DNA of 64,000 bases from Stenotrophomonas sp. SAU14A_NAIMI4_5 (GCF_003086795.1 NZ_CP026003.1:4097531-4161530), one strand, 5' to 3'. Shown: positions 9,424 to 20,475, counted from the first letter of the stretch. The notes: generated by a model from the sequence alone, not told the origin. A program made the numbers and translations.

Positions 9424-11154
9424 TCACGCCAGCCGATGGTCGGCGGCGTACGGCGGTGTGTCGGGGTAGTCAGCACTGGCGAAACGGGCCTGCAGGCCCT
9501 GCCACCATGCGGGATCGAACAGGTGGCGGTAGTGTTCACGCACCGCCGCCAGCTCCTGCGCCGGCAGGCCCATGAATGGACCGAAGCGCTCGGGAAAAAC
9601 GTCACGCGGCCCCACATGGAACCATGGCTCGTCGGCGAGTGCCTCTTCCGGCGTACGCGGCTGAGGCCAGGCGCGGAACACGCAGTCGCTGACCAGGCAC
9701 AGCTCGTCGTAGTCGTAGAACACGGCGCGACCATGGCGCGACACGCCGAAATTCTTCGGCAGCATGTCGCCGGGGAAGATGTTGTTGCGGGCCATGTCGG
9801 TGATCGCCTGCGCGTAGTCCAGCACGGCCGCGCGCACGGCCGGCGCACCCTGCTCGCGCAGGTACAGGTTCAACGGGCGGAAGCGGCGCTGCACGTAGCA
9901 CAGGGCGATCTCGATCTCGTCGCCCTGCACGCGCACGCTCTGCGCGCACTGCTGCAGCAGCTCGTCCAGCAGCGCCGGGGCGAAGCGCGCGCGCGGGAAG
10001 CGCAGGTGGCGGTAGGGCTGGGCATCGAGCAGGCGGCCGACGCGGTCCAGGTTGAACACCAGCGCGTACTTCTCTTCCACCTGCTGGCGCGACATCGCCT
10101 TGGGCCACGCGAAGCGGTCGCGGATCAGCTTGAACACCAGCGGGTAGCTGGGCAGGGTGAACACCGCCATGACCATGCCCGGCGTGCCCTCAGCATGCAC
10201 CAGTTGTTCGTGCGGGTGTTCGTTGAAATGGCGGAAGAAGGTGCGGTAGCGCTCCGTCTTGCCCTGCTTGGCGCGGCCGAGCACGGTGTAGATCTCGTCG
10301 ATCGGCTTGCCCGGCAGCAGGCTGCGCAGGAACACCACGGCATCGCCGACGGTGGCCAGGTTGGCCTGGAAATAGCTGCGCGAGACACCGAACAGGTGGG
10401 CGACATCGCGGCGCCGGGTCAGTACCGCATCGGCGCGCAGGCCGTGCTCGTCGTTGACCAGGGCGATGATGCAGGGCGAGAAACGGTGTTCGCCGAACAC
10501 GCGGCCGACCAGGTAGGCGCGACGCTCGCGATAGAACACGGTGTCGAGCAGCTCGATGCTGCGCACCGGCGTATCGCCCCAGTGGGCGAGGTCATCCTGC
10601 AGGCGGATGGCGATGGCGGCCGCGCAGCGCAGCTGGTGTGCGTAAGGCACGTCGAAGCGGTAATCGGCCAGCACCCGCTGCAGGGCCTCCACCGGGCGCG
10701 TGGGCGACACCGCATAGGTGTGGCGGGCCACCGGGTGGGTGATCGCATCGGACGGTTCGATGTCGAAGGCGATGAATTCCAGCGCCGGATCGACCCCGCG
10801 GGTGGCGAACAGGCGCCGCGCCAGGGTGTTGTAGAAAGTCTTGTACAGTTCGGCGTCGATCAGCCCCTGCAGCAGCGCGCTGTAGTGCGCGTGCACCTGC
10901 AGCCACAGCGCGCGCACGCCAATCGCGTCGCCGGCCATGCGCCGCAGCGCGTCCATCCGTTCGGCGATGCACAGGTCGTACAGGGCGATGCGCTCGACCG
11001 CATCCTGCCGTGCAGCCGCCCAGTCGCGCTGCTCGAAGCGCAGCCGCGCCCGCGCGGTGATCGCCGCGAAGCGGCCGTGGTAGTCCTCGAAGCCATCGCG
11101 GATGGCCACGGCGATGCGCGGTGCCAGGTCGACGGCGATGTCAGGCTGGGACAT
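9424..11154 (-). CDS. aceK: Isocitrate dehydrogenase kinase/phosphatase
   Basis: 576-residue bifunctional kinase/phosphatase that in enterobacteria phosphorylates isocitrate dehydrogenase to push carbon into the glyoxylate shunt. Length is within two residues of E. coli AceK (578), and the C-terminal half carries the AceK kinase fold with [10 protein letters not shown] and [11 protein letters not shown] 11154 (MSQPDIAV) is the family-like start; the longer frame runs into SMAG repeats. It stands alone rather than in an aceBAK operon. The isocitrate dehydrogenase nearby (14003-16225) is the monomeric type, not the homodimeric target studied in E. coli. Confidence 0.93.
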   Translation of the reverse strand: MSQPDIAVDLAPRIAVAIRDGFEDYHGRFAAITARARLRFEQRDWAAARQDAVERIALYDLCIAERMDALRRMAGDAIGVRALWLQVHAHYSALLQGLIDAELYKTFYNTLARRLFATRGVDPALEFIAFDIEPSDAITHPVARHTYAVSPTRPVEALQRVLADYRFDVPYAHQLRCAAAIAIRLQDDLAHWGDTPVRSIELLDTVFYRERRAYLVGRVFGEHRFSPCIIALVNDEHGLRADAVLTRRRDVAHLFGVSRSYFQANLATVGDAVVFLRSLLPGKPIDEIYTVLGRAKQGKTERYRTFFRHFNEHPHEQLVHAEGTPGMVMAVFTLPSYPLVFKLIRDRFAWPKAMSRQQVEEKYALVFNLDRVGRLLDAQPYRHLRFPRARFAPALLDELLQQCAQSVRVQGDEIEIALCYVQRRFRPLNLYLREQGAPAVRAAVLDYAQAITDMARNNIFPGDMLPKNFGVSRHGRAVFYDYDELCLVSDCVFRAWPQPRTPEEALADEPWFHVGPRDVFPERFGPFMGLPAQELAAVREHYRHLFDPAWWQGLQARFASADYPDTPPYAADHRLA

Positions 11155-11209
11155 GCACGGCTCGGCAGGGAGACGGGCATCCACCATACGCCGGCGTGGG
11201 GTAGCTTGT

Positions 11210-11347
11210 GTAGAGCCGAGCCCATGCTCGGCTGCCTTGGCGCGTCGGTAGAGTCGAGCTTGCTCGACTGCTTCTGGCAGAAGTCGAGCAAGCTCGACTC
11301 TACGAAAGGGCGGGAGCACAAGCAGCCGAGCATGGGCTCGGCTCTAC
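11210..11347. repeat. Nested double SMAG palindrome
   Basis: Outer 26-bp arms (11210-11235 and 11322-11347) enclose an inner GTAGAGTCGAGC pair (11248-11303). All four half-units are GTAG-type palindromes in inverted arrangement, so the whole stretch could fold into one large branched hairpin. It fills the gap between aceK and the roadblock gene. Confidence 0.8.
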
Positions 11348-11360
11348 AACAGCCGGTGGC

Positions 11361-11720
11361 TCAGATCGCCAGCTCGGACTCCACGTCCTGCACCTTGCGC
11401 CGGGCCAGGGCGAGGTTGCTCTTCGCGCGGTCCAGCACGATGTAGAAGAACAGCCCCTTCTTCTTCGCCACCGGCCGCATGATGTGGTACGCCTTGCCCA
11501 GCGAGATGAGGATGTCCTCGATGCTGTCGTTGAGATTGAGCGACGCGGCCGTCTTCATCTTCGCGCGGATCACTTCGGTGTTGCCCGCGGCCGCTACTTC
11601 CATGTCCATGCCGGCGCCCGCCTCGCCCAGCAGCATGCCGCTCTCGTAGTCGACCAGCGCCACGGCCTGCGCGCCATCGATGCCCATCAGTGCATTCAGC
11701 GATTCAGTCAGTCCAGCCAC
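11361..11720 (-). CDS. Roadblock/LC7 domain protein (second in operon)
   Basis: 119-residue single-domain roadblock/LC7 protein, a fold that binds and regulates Ras-like GTPases (as MglB does MglA). It begins MAGLTESLNALMGIDGAQAV, followed by the typical roadblock strand-helix order. GTG start at 11720 with GGGGA upstream. It is the last gene of the operon that contains the GTPase (12184-12732) and another roadblock gene (11775-12191), 54 nt downstream of the latter. Two roadblock paralogs in one operon suggest homo- or heterodimers acting on the GTPase; this is inference. Confidence 0.8.
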   Translation of the reverse strand: MAGLTESLNALMGIDGAQAVALVDYESGMLLGEAGAGMDMEVAAAGNTEVIRAKMKTAASLNLNDSIEDILISLGKAYHIMRPVAKKKGLFFYIVLDRAKSNLALARRKVQDVESELAI

Positions 11721-11774
11721 GTCGTATCCCCTTGTCGGTGTTGGTTCGAGCCCCTCGTTCCCCTGCGGCCGGGC

Positions 11775-12191
11775 TCACGATCCGCTGAGTTCGGCCAGGA
11801 TCGCCTGGCCACATTCCCTGCTCTGCCACAGCACCTGGCCGATCACGCTGCGCTGGTCGCAGGCGGCCATCAGCAGCAGCGGTGCGCGGCCTTCGCTCTG
11901 GATCGCCAGCATCAGCACCTTGCCGCCCAGTGCTTCCAGCATCAGCGTCTGCAGGTCGCCCAGCGCCAGTTCGCGGCCCACCGCTGCGGCCAAGGCCAGC
12001 ATCGCGCTGGTCATCGCCGCCAGCCGCTCGCTGCGGCCATCAGCACCGGCGCTGACCAGGGCGAAACCATCGACACTGGCCAGCACCACCGTGCGGACCC
12101 CCTCCACGCGCCGCTGCAGGTCCTGCAGCAGCGGCTGCAGGCGCTCGCGCTGGCCGGCGTCGGGCAGCGTCGCCACCTGTCCGTCAGCCAT
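11775..12191 (-). CDS. Roadblock/LC7 domain protein (first in operon)
   Basis: 138-residue roadblock/LC7 protein starting MADGQVATLP. The core VRTVVLASVDGFALVSAG is the characteristic beta-strand pair of the family. Its ATG lies inside the 3' end of the GTPase gene (8-nt overlap), indicating translational coupling. It probably acts as a GTPase-activating or scaffold partner of that protein, as known for MglB and for the CvnB proteins of Streptomyces conservons. Confidence 0.82.
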   Translation of the reverse strand: MADGQVATLPDAGQRERLQPLLQDLQRRVEGVRTVVLASVDGFALVSAGADGRSERLAAMTSAMLALAAAVGRELALGDLQTLMLEALGGKVLMLAIQSEGRAPLLLMAACDQRSVIGQVLWQSRECGQAILAELSGS

Positions 12192-12732
12192 GCAGGGCCA
12201 CCAGTGCGTGCGCTTCCATTTCACTCATCAGCACATCCATCAGCAGCAGGCCCTGCGCGCGGTCACGCGCATCGATCGGCAGCAGCGGCAACGGCTGGTC
12301 GTCCAGGCAGGCGCGGTTGGCCCAGTCGTCCAGCTGTGCGTCGGGAATCTGGTCCAGGTGGGTCACCGCCACCACCAGCGCCAGCGTGCCGGCGAACGGC
12401 CGCAGCGCCTGCAGGTAGGCATCGAGTTCGGCGGCGAGGCCGGCGCGGCGCGCGTCCAGCAGCAGCACCGCGCCACGCGCGCCCTGCAGCAGGATCGGCC
12501 ACAGGAAGTCGAAGCGCTGCTGGCCCGGCGTGCCGTAAAGGCGCAGGCGCTCGCCGTTGGGCAGGTCGATGTCGGCGTAATCCAGGGCGACCGTGGTCGA
12601 GGCCTTGTCCGCTCCCGCGCGGTCGCTGTTGGCGACGTCGGTATCGATGACCGCACCGGCCGCGATGCTGCGCACCAGGGTCGACTTGCCGCTGCCCATG
12701 CCGCCCAGCACCACCACCTTGTGCTCACGCAT
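12184..12732 (-). CDS. Ras-like small GTPase, roadblock-associated (COG2229/MglA-like)
   Basis: 182-residue cytosolic GTPase. G1/Walker A is GGMGSGKST (10-18); the switch-II region reads LYGTPGQQRFDFLW, the TPGQ form typical of roadblock-associated GTPases; the G4 motif is THLD instead of NKxD, also usual in this group. The start MREHKVVVLGG places the P-loop at the N-terminus; the longer frame upstream is a shadow of the preceding gene. It overlaps the genes on both sides by 8 nt. Relatives are polarity or signalling switches (MglA in Myxococcus, CvnD in Streptomyces). Its role here is unknown. Confidence 0.85.
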   Translation of the reverse strand: MREHKVVVLGGMGSGKSTLVRSIAAGAVIDTDVANSDRAGADKASTTVALDYADIDLPNGERLRLYGTPGQQRFDFLWPILLQGARGAVLLLDARRAGLAAELDAYLQALRPFAGTLALVVAVTHLDQIPDAQLDDWANRACLDDQPLPLLPIDARDRAQGLLLMDVLMSEMEAHALVALHG

Positions 12733-13669
12733 CGCGCTCGCTCCCGCGCAGGCTGCGCCAGAGGCGGGCGAGCAGGCCATGGTCGGCGCCGCTGCCGCGC
12801 GCGGCCACGGGCACCGGCGCGGCATTCTGCAGCTGCGCGTAGCCGCACAGGTAGGCGGCATGGATGAAGTCGCGCACGGCGGCCGGCGGCAGTTCCAGCA
12901 GCATCGCGCACTCGTCCACCGTGCACGCGCGCTTGAGCAGCAGCGAGCACAGGCGGAACCCATCATGGTCGTGGCCGAGCACGCGGAAGTCGGGCCAGCG
13001 CAGCAGCTTCACCGCCGCACTGCGCAGGCGCTCGTCCAGCGCCTGCCAGTGGCGGCTGCGCTGCGCCCATTGCCACAGCAGCGGGCGCAGCGGCTGGCGC
13101 GCGCGGTTGCCGGCCAGCAGCTGGAACTGCGGCGCCGTCAGTGCGTCCAGGTACAGATGTTCGAAGCCCTGGGCCAGGCGCTCCACCAGCACGGCGGCCG
13201 GCTCCTGCAGCAGCACCGCCTGGTCCTGCTCCAGATCCAGCAGCAGCAGCGGCTGACCGCGTTCGCCCAGCAGCGCGTGGCCCTGGCGCAGCGGCAGGCG
13301 CTCGCGCAGCAGGCGGGTGATGGCGTGGGCGCCGTCGGCCAGGCGGATGGGTGCGGGTTCGGCGCTGCCCTGCATGCCCCGCAGCGCGCGGCCGATGGCC
13401 CCATCGTCGAGGACGTCCTGGCGGCCATGGCCTTCGCGCAGCTGGCCACCGCTGCCCTCGATCCAGCACTGCAGCCGCGGCCGCTGCTCGCGCATGCGCA
13501 GCGCGGCGTTGCGCAGCGCGGGCGTATCGCGGACCACCAGCAGGTCGCAGTCGTCGAGGTCCTGGCTGCGGCACACCTGTCCATCGGGCAGGGCCGAGGC
13601 CACGCGCAGCCGCTGCAGCAGGGCCTGTTCGCCCTGGAGATCGGTTCCCACCACCAGCACGCGTGCCAT
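12725..13669 (-). CDS. Unknown protein leading the GTPase-roadblock operon
   Basis: 314-residue protein that I do not recognise by family. The N-terminus (ARVLVVGTDLQGEQALLQRL, with DDCDLLVVRD at about 39-48) looks like a degenerate receiver or Rossmann-like fold without a convincing phosphorylation site. The C-terminal 80 residues contain CTVDECAMLLELPPAAVRDF, which reads like a winged-helix. That placement recalls CvnC/DUF742 proteins of conservons, but the similarity is my inference. No signal peptide or membrane segment. It is first in the operon and overlaps the GTPase gene by 8 nt, which implies equimolar or complexed products. Confidence 0.65.
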   Translation of the reverse strand: MARVLVVGTDLQGEQALLQRLRVASALPDGQVCRSQDLDDCDLLVVRDTPALRNAALRMREQRPRLQCWIEGSGGQLREGHGRQDVLDDGAIGRALRGMQGSAEPAPIRLADGAHAITRLLRERLPLRQGHALLGERGQPLLLLDLEQDQAVLLQEPAAVLVERLAQGFEHLYLDALTAPQFQLLAGNRARQPLRPLLWQWAQRSRHWQALDERLRSAAVKLLRWPDFRVLGHDHDGFRLCSLLLKRACTVDECAMLLELPPAAVRDFIHAAYLCGYAQLQNAAPVPVAARGSGADHGLLARLWRSLRGSERDA

Positions 13670-13846
13670 CCGTGTTCCCCGGGCGACCGCCTCCCCGGCG
13701 GTCTCGCGTCGCCAAGGCTAGGGCATCGCCGCGCGCGTCCGTCGTGATCGACTGCTCAGATCGATGGCGGCTGCAGGCACGTGTTTATGGGTTCTGCGAC
13801 GGCCATCGCGGGCAAGTTTCATGCCGTTTTGACGGTTCCGGGGATT

Positions 13847-13935
13847 GGGGTCAGAGCCCTCTGCAGGGCAGAGGGATCCGACCCCGGGGCAGCAAGGGGT
13901 CAGATCCCTTCTGCGTGCAGAAGGGCTCTGACCCC
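13847..13935. repeat. Two GGGGTCAGA palindromes
   Basis: Two adjacent hairpins, 13847-13885 and 13896-13935, each running from GGGGTCAGA-type to its complement ending GACCCC. The same palindrome family recurs at 38407-38445, 49396-49434 and 54429-54459. It lacks the GTAG signature. The interval 13670-14002 contains no gene besides these and the icd terminator. Confidence 0.75.
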
Positions 13936-13946
13936 TCGCTCCGGAC

Positions 13947-13976
13947 AAAAAGAAACCCGCGCCGAAGCGCGGGTTT
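13947..13976 (-). terminator. Rho-independent terminator of icd
   Basis: On the minus strand the stem AAACCCGCGC / GCGCGGGTTT with a 4-nt loop (CGAA on the plus strand) is followed by a T-rich tract (TTTCTTTTTG), 27 nt after the icd stop codon. Confidence 0.85.
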
Positions 13977-14002
13977 CGATTTCACGTCCTGCGGGCGATG
14001 GA

Positions 14003-16294
<2,292 letters not shown>

Positions 16295-16500
16295 TCACTT
16301 TCCCCGCCGCCGTCAGGGTGGGCGCGCGATGGGGAAACCCCTGCATTGTCGCGTTTTCAGCCGCGCGGGGCAAAGCCATGCCATACGCCCGGGTACTGCG
16401 GCCGCAGGGTGCAGCGGCCGGTCAGCGGGCCGTTGCTGATGTTTCCTTAACCTGCCAGGGCCTTATAGTCGCAATGATTGGACGAAACAGGATTGTCGTC

Positions 16501-16926
16501 ATGTTCAAACCACGGCTGCCAACGGCCACCACGTTGTTGTTGATCATGCTTGCATCAGGAGGATGCGCGATGTCTGAACCCGCTCATGCGGTTCCCGAAG
16601 CGTCTGCAACGCTGCACATTGCCCCGCAGACGCCCACCCCGAAGGTTTTCGAATGCGCCCGGCAGCGTTTGGCGCAACTGGGCGAGGACGATGCCCTGTG
16701 GGACCACAAGGTCACCCGCGAAGACGTGCCGGACGGGGTGCTTGAAACCGGCAACTTCCCCGAAGACAACATTTCCGGGTTCCGCCTGCACCTGCAGCAC
16801 GACGCGGCGGCCGGCAAGGTGGCGCTGCGCCTGCGTGGCGCCGGGGCCTACTACGTCGACCAGGGTGTCCAGGCGGGCCTGAAGACCTTCGAGGAAGGTT
16901 TCACCCATTGCCTGGCTGCCCCCTGA
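16501..16926 (+). CDS. Small putative lipoprotein
   Basis: 141-residue protein not recognised by family. The N-terminus has a positive start, a hydrophobic stretch (TTLLLIMLA) and SGGC, an acceptable lipobox, so lipidation and periplasmic location are likely. The mature part has a central HKVTREDVPDGVLETG and ends with FTHCLAAP, giving a second cysteine. ATG 16501 was preferred to 16474 because an AGGA-type site precedes it and it keeps the signal peptide short. It is followed after 66 nt by the gene at 16993. A lipoprotein next to a cargo-like protein resembles an immunity/effector pair; this is inference only. Confidence 0.6.
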   Translation: MFKPRLPTATTLLLIMLASGGCAMSEPAHAVPEASATLHIAPQTPTPKVFECARQRLAQLGEDDALWDHKVTREDVPDGVLETGNFPEDNISGFRLHLQHDAAAGKVALRLRGAGAYYVDQGVQAGLKTFEEGFTHCLAAP

Positions 16927-16992
16927 GGGCAGCGCTGAACACGAAGCAGGCACGTGGGATGCCTGCATGGACCCCATCAAGGAGATGATGCA

Positions 16993-17766
16993 ATGCCAGA
17001 CGGATATTCCATTGAAGCCCGATCGCTACGGGTCGCCGGTATCGCCAGCCACGATTTCTGGGTCCTGCGCGACCCGCAGGGCAAAGCCCTGGCCGAACTG
17101 CATGGCCTGGCCACCGACCGCGAAACCCAGCGCGCGATTCCGATCGGCACGGACGAGAAGAAGCATTCCCTGCGCGTGTGGCACTTCGCCCACGACAAGG
17201 ATATCGCCGCCGAACACGGTGCCAAGCCCACGTCGGAAAGCTACATCAAGGAAGGCCAGCAGCATCACACCGCGCTGACCGGCAGCAAGGAAGAAGTGAT
17301 GGGCCGCTGGAACGCGGCCGTGGCGGCCAAGGACACCTTGAACGAAAAGGACCTGAACTACCCGAACTACGGCTTCAAGGTGTTCGGGGATACGGTCAAC
17401 AGCAACTCCGCCTACCGCACCCTGGGCGAGATCATGGGGGTGAAGGTGCACGATTTCGGCGGTGTGATCGAGCCGGGCCTGGACAACCGAATGGCCACCC
17501 CGGCCGAGATCGAGAAGCTGCAGGATCCGAAGTACCCGCCGTTGACCTCGACCCAGGGCGATCAGCCGCCGGCCCGGGGCAACGCCGACGCTCTGCTGGC
17601 CGGTGCACGTGAAGGCGGTGAAAGCCTGGCCACCGCGATGCGTGATGTGCAGGCATCGCCAGAGGGCCAGGCGTTCGCGGCGCGCGCGCAGGAGTCGGCC
17701 CAGCAGCAACAGGTTGCCGACAACGCCCGCCAAGCGACGGCGCAGGACGCGCCGGCCCGCGCCTGA
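16993..17766 (+). CDS. Unknown soluble protein with glutamine-rich C-terminus
   Basis: 257 residues, no signal peptide or membrane segment. The first 180 residues look like a folded domain: DFWVLRDPQGKALAELHGLATD, a His at LRVWHFAHD and the motif NSNSAYRTLGEIMG, which has the layout of permuted papain/NlpC-like enzymes but with Ser in place of Cys. The last 70 residues are Ala/Gln-rich (ESAQQQQVADN). A Gln-rich tail occurs in xanthomonad type IV secretion effectors (XVIPCD), but the other XVIPCD motifs are not evident. AAGGAG at 16979-16984 fixes the start. It follows a lipoprotein gene on the same strand. Function unknown; a secreted-effector role is speculative. Confidence 0.6.
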   Translation: MPDGYSIEARSLRVAGIASHDFWVLRDPQGKALAELHGLATDRETQRAIPIGTDEKKHSLRVWHFAHDKDIAAEHGAKPTSESYIKEGQQHHTALTGSKEEVMGRWNAAVAAKDTLNEKDLNYPNYGFKVFGDTVNSNSAYRTLGEIMGVKVHDFGGVIEPGLDNRMATPAEIEKLQDPKYPPLTSTQGDQPPARGNADALLAGAREGGESLATAMRDVQASPEGQAFAARAQESAQQQQVADNARQATAQDAPARA

Positions 17767-17832
17767 TGTAAAAAAGACGCAGCCTCGCGGCTGCGTCGAT
17801 CGTGAGTCCAACCGGGAGAGAGTCGGCGGGAC

Positions 17833-18345
17833 TTACTTGACCTCGAACTCCTGCGGCGTTCCTGCCGCCTTGCCATCAACCATGACCTCTGCGCGGTACT
17901 TGCCCGCCGGCCAGCCATTGGCGTTCTTGAACGTGATGTTGGTCGTTTCGGCACCGCTGGCGTTCAGCGTGTCGCTCTGCTCGCCCGCCACCTGGCCATC
18001 CTGGAAGGTCAGCTTGGCACCGATGCTCACGTTGCTGGCCGCGCCGTCACTGCGGACCGAGACGATCACATCGTCCTTCGGCGCGAACAGCGCTGCCGGT
18101 GCCACCGACTTGTCGGCAGCTGCAGTCTTGCCCACGGTCACCGAAGAAACGTTGACCGCAGCGGCGGCCTCGGCCATCGGCGGCGGCGCGCCGGTCATCG
18201 GCGCCGGTGCAGGCTCGGCCGGGGTGGTCGCCGCCGGGGCCGCATTGTTGTCAGTGGACTCTTCTTTCTTCTTGCAACCGACCAAGGCAACGCTGCCCAG
18301 CAGGGCGGCGATCAGGGCGGTCTGGAGCGGGCTGGTCTTGATCAT
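17833..18345 (-). CDS. Lipoprotein, Pro/Ala-rich
   Basis: 170 residues with a clear lipoprotein signal: MIKTSPLQTALIAALLGSVA followed by LVGC and lysines (KKKEE). A Pro/Ala linker (about 34-62) leads to a beta-rich domain with FKNANGWPAGKYRAEVMVDG, reminiscent of Ig-like or surface-adhesion modules. GAGGAA precedes the ATG. It is 60 nt downstream of the LysM gene in the same direction and probably co-transcribed, suggesting a cell-envelope role. No specific function can be given. Confidence 0.75.
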   Translation of the reverse strand: MIKTSPLQTALIAALLGSVALVGCKKKEESTDNNAAPAATTPAEPAPAPMTGAPPPMAEAAAAVNVSSVTVGKTAAADKSVAPAALFAPKDDVIVSVRSDGAASNVSIGAKLTFQDGQVAGEQSDTLNASGAETTNITFKNANGWPAGKYRAEVMVDGKAAGTPQEFEVK

Positions 18346-18405
18346 TCGGGTGTTCCTCGCAGGGATTGTCGGTCGGCCTGGGTGCGCCAGACGGCGCGGG
18401 CCGGC

Positions 18406-18696
18406 TTACTTCGGCGGCAGCTTCAGGGTCTGGCCCGGAAAGATCTTGTCCGGGTCGTCGAGGACATCGCGGTTGGCCTCGAAGATCTTTTTCCAGGCAT
18501 TGGCATCGCCCAGGTGCTGCTTGGCGATCTTCGACAGCGAATCGCCCTTCTGCACGGTGTAGGTACCGCCGACGCGCTCGGCCGTGCTGTCCACCGAGGC
18601 CGTAACGCCGGAGAAGTCCGCCTTGGGAACCTTCTCGGCGGTACTGTCGACGCTGGCGGTGACGCCGGAGAAATCGGCTTTCTTCTCGGTGCTCAT
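18406..18696 (-). CDS. LysM domain protein with duplicated N-terminal segment
   Basis: 96-residue protein ending in one LysM domain (YTVQKGDSLSKIAKQHLGD, then IFPGQTLKLP), which binds peptidoglycan N-acetylglucosamine. The N-terminal half is a near-exact tandem duplication: KADFSGVTASVDSTAEKV then KADFSGVTASVDSTAERV, about 20 residues each. There is no signal peptide, as in the cytosolic LysM proteins of the YgaU/LysM-BON type. ATG 18696 follows GGGAG; the longer frame lacks support. It is upstream of the lipoprotein gene at 17833-18345. Confidence 0.8.
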   Translation of the reverse strand: MSTEKKADFSGVTASVDSTAEKVPKADFSGVTASVDSTAERVGGTYTVQKGDSLSKIAKQHLGDANAWKKIFEANRDVLDDPDKIFPGQTLKLPPK

Positions 18697-18813
18697 CCAC
18701 ACACTCCCGTCTGCATGACTACGTGGATGGCACGGTGACATGGAGGTTGTTAAATGGGGATGGTGCGGATGTGAAGCCGGGCGGGTGGGCAGCTGAACAA
18801 TCGGGCCGCTGCG

Positions 18814-19022
18814 GTTGCCGGCCAGCGGCCGGCACTACCTGTGACCGCCGGAGAACCGTGGTAGCGCCGGGCCGTGCCCGGCGGCTTTGGCTCTGGCCGC
18901 TTCGCTCGCCGGGCGTGGCCCGGCGCTACCCGTAACCGCCGGCGAACTCCGGTAGCGCCGGGCCGTGCCCGGCGGCTTTTGGCGCTGGCCGCTTCGCTCG
19001 CCGGGCGTGGCCCGGCGCTACC
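18814..19022. repeat. SMAG array: one single and two tandem double elements
   Basis: A GCCGGCCAGCGGCCGGC palindrome ending in CTAC comes first. Two near-identical ~70-bp units follow (about 18862-18930 and 18953-19022), each an inverted pair of GTAGCGCCGGGCCGTGCCC elements with a TCTGGCCGC/CGCTGGCCGC centre. No gene is seen in 18697-19040. Confidence 0.8.
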
Positions 19023-19040
19023 CGTAACCGCCTGCGGCGG

Positions 19041-19859
19041 TTACTGGCGCAGCTCGCGGAAGGTCGCGGCCGGGCCGGCAATGCCATGGCTGGCACGCCA
19101 GGGGTTGATGTCCAGGCCGCCGCGGCGGGTGTAGCGCGCTTCCACTTCCAGCCACTGCGGCTGGCAGCGTGCGGACACCTCGCTGAAGATGCGCTCCACG
19201 CACTGCTCGTGGAACTCGGCGTGCTCGCGGTAGCTGACCAGATAACGCAGCAGGCCGGCGTGGTCGATCTTCGGGCCGCGGTAGCGAACGCTGACCGTGG
19301 CCCAGTCCGGCTGGCCGGTGACCGGGCAATTGGATTTCAGCAGGGACGAGACCAGGGTCTCCTCCACCACCTGGCCGGCATCGGCGGCGAGGTAGTCCGC
19401 CTGCGGCGGGCCGTAGCAGTCGATCTCCACGTCCAGGCTGTCGATCGATTCGCCCAGCGGCGCCTCGACCAGCGGCGGCAGGCCGAACTGCACCTGTACC
19501 GGCGCACCCGCGCAGGCCGACAGGTCAGCCACCAGGCGCTCGCGCAGTGCCTCGGCGTTGTCGACGCGGGTGCTGTTGAGGGAATTGAGGTACAGCTTGA
19601 ACGACTTCGATTCGATCAACCGCGGCGAGGTGCACGGCACCTGCACGGTGGCCACGGCCACCTGCGGCTTGCCGCGCGGGTCGAGCCAGCTCAGTTCGAA
19701 GGCGTGCCAGCGGTCGTGGCCGACGAACGGCAGCGCGGCGTCATCGAGGCCGATCTCGGCGCGGGCGCCGATGCGGGGGATGGGAAACAGCAGGCCGGGA
19801 TCGTACTGCGACGGATAACTGACCTCGCGACCGAGGCTGGAGTCCTGGGGGGTGTTCAT
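19041..19859 (-). CDS. queF: NADPH-dependent 7-cyano-7-deazaguanine reductase
   Basis: 272-residue cytosolic enzyme reducing preQ0 to preQ1 in queuosine biosynthesis. It is the long, tandem T-fold (type II) form, close to E. coli QueF (282). Motifs: substrate-binding [10 protein letters not shown] and the catalytic [13 protein letters not shown], whose Cys forms the thioimide and whose Asp acts as acid. ATG 19859 (MNTPQDSS) was chosen from family length; no good ribosome site is seen, and ATG 19868 is possible. No other que gene is in the window. Confidence 0.95.
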   Translation of the reverse strand: MNTPQDSSLGREVSYPSQYDPGLLFPIPRIGARAEIGLDDAALPFVGHDRWHAFELSWLDPRGKPQVAVATVQVPCTSPRLIESKSFKLYLNSLNSTRVDNAEALRERLVADLSACAGAPVQVQFGLPPLVEAPLGESIDSLDVEIDCYGPPQADYLAADAGQVVEETLVSSLLKSNCPVTGQPDWATVSVRYRGPKIDHAGLLRYLVSYREHAEFHEQCVERIFSEVSARCQPQWLEVEARYTRRGGLDINPWRASHGIAGPAATFRELRQ

Positions 19860-19954
19860 GGGGCGCATTGTATCGCGCGGGGGTGGGCCTTCGGCCGGGT
19901 CGGCCAACGGCGGAGCCCCTCCGTGGTGGGTGTGGGCGTGCTGGATCTCGGGGT

Positions 19955-20060
19955 TGGCCGGGAGGGTGGGTTGGCTGGGGGACGCTGCAAGTACGTCCAT
20001 GTAAGCTCGGTCGCCGCATCCATGCGGCTCACGCCCCCAGCCAACCCACCCTCCCGGCCA
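19955..20060. repeat. Long-arm inverted repeat element 1
   Basis: Perfect 27-bp inverted arms (19955-19981 and 20034-20060) flank a 52-bp centre that holds the 24-bp core at 20009-20032, shared in opposite orientation with element 2 (20238-20261). Not a GTAG element. The 19860-20475 interval has no supported gene. Confidence 0.75.
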
Positions 20061-20211
20061 CGGACAGTTCCCCGCGCCACCACGGGAAAGATCAGGAAAA
20101 TCAAAAACAAAAGCCGATCCATCAGACGTTCATGACGCCTGCCGTGCCGACCAACGGTCGGCACCCACCAAAGCAGAAGGCCGTTCCGACAGATCGCGGA
20201 AGTCTGTCGAA

Positions 20212-20393
20212 GGCGGGGTGGGTCCGGTTGAGGGGGTGTGAGCCGCATGGATGCGGCGACCAAGCCCCCATGGGTGAGGGCGCTTTGCTTGCGAAGCACT
20301 GCTTCGCAAGCGCCCGAACGCACAGCCGCCAGCGGCTGGGCCGGACCCCGGAGGGGGGTTTACGGCGTCCCCCTCAACCGGACCCACCCCGCC
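20212..20393. repeat. Long-arm inverted repeat element 2
   Basis: Perfect 25-bp arms (20212-20236 and 20369-20393) flank a 132-bp centre. The centre has the shared 24-bp core (20238-20261) and an internal hairpin GCTTGCGAAGCA / TGCTTCGCAAGC. The two elements share internal sequence but not arm sequence, so they look like a mobile or modular family rather than a simple duplication. Confidence 0.75.
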
Positions 20394-20475
20394 ATCCCAC
20401 GGAAAGCCCGCTTCTGCCTTTGACGTTGCCGTGGCTTGAAGCGGGTGCAGGGCTGCAAGCCCTGCCGGTAAACCC

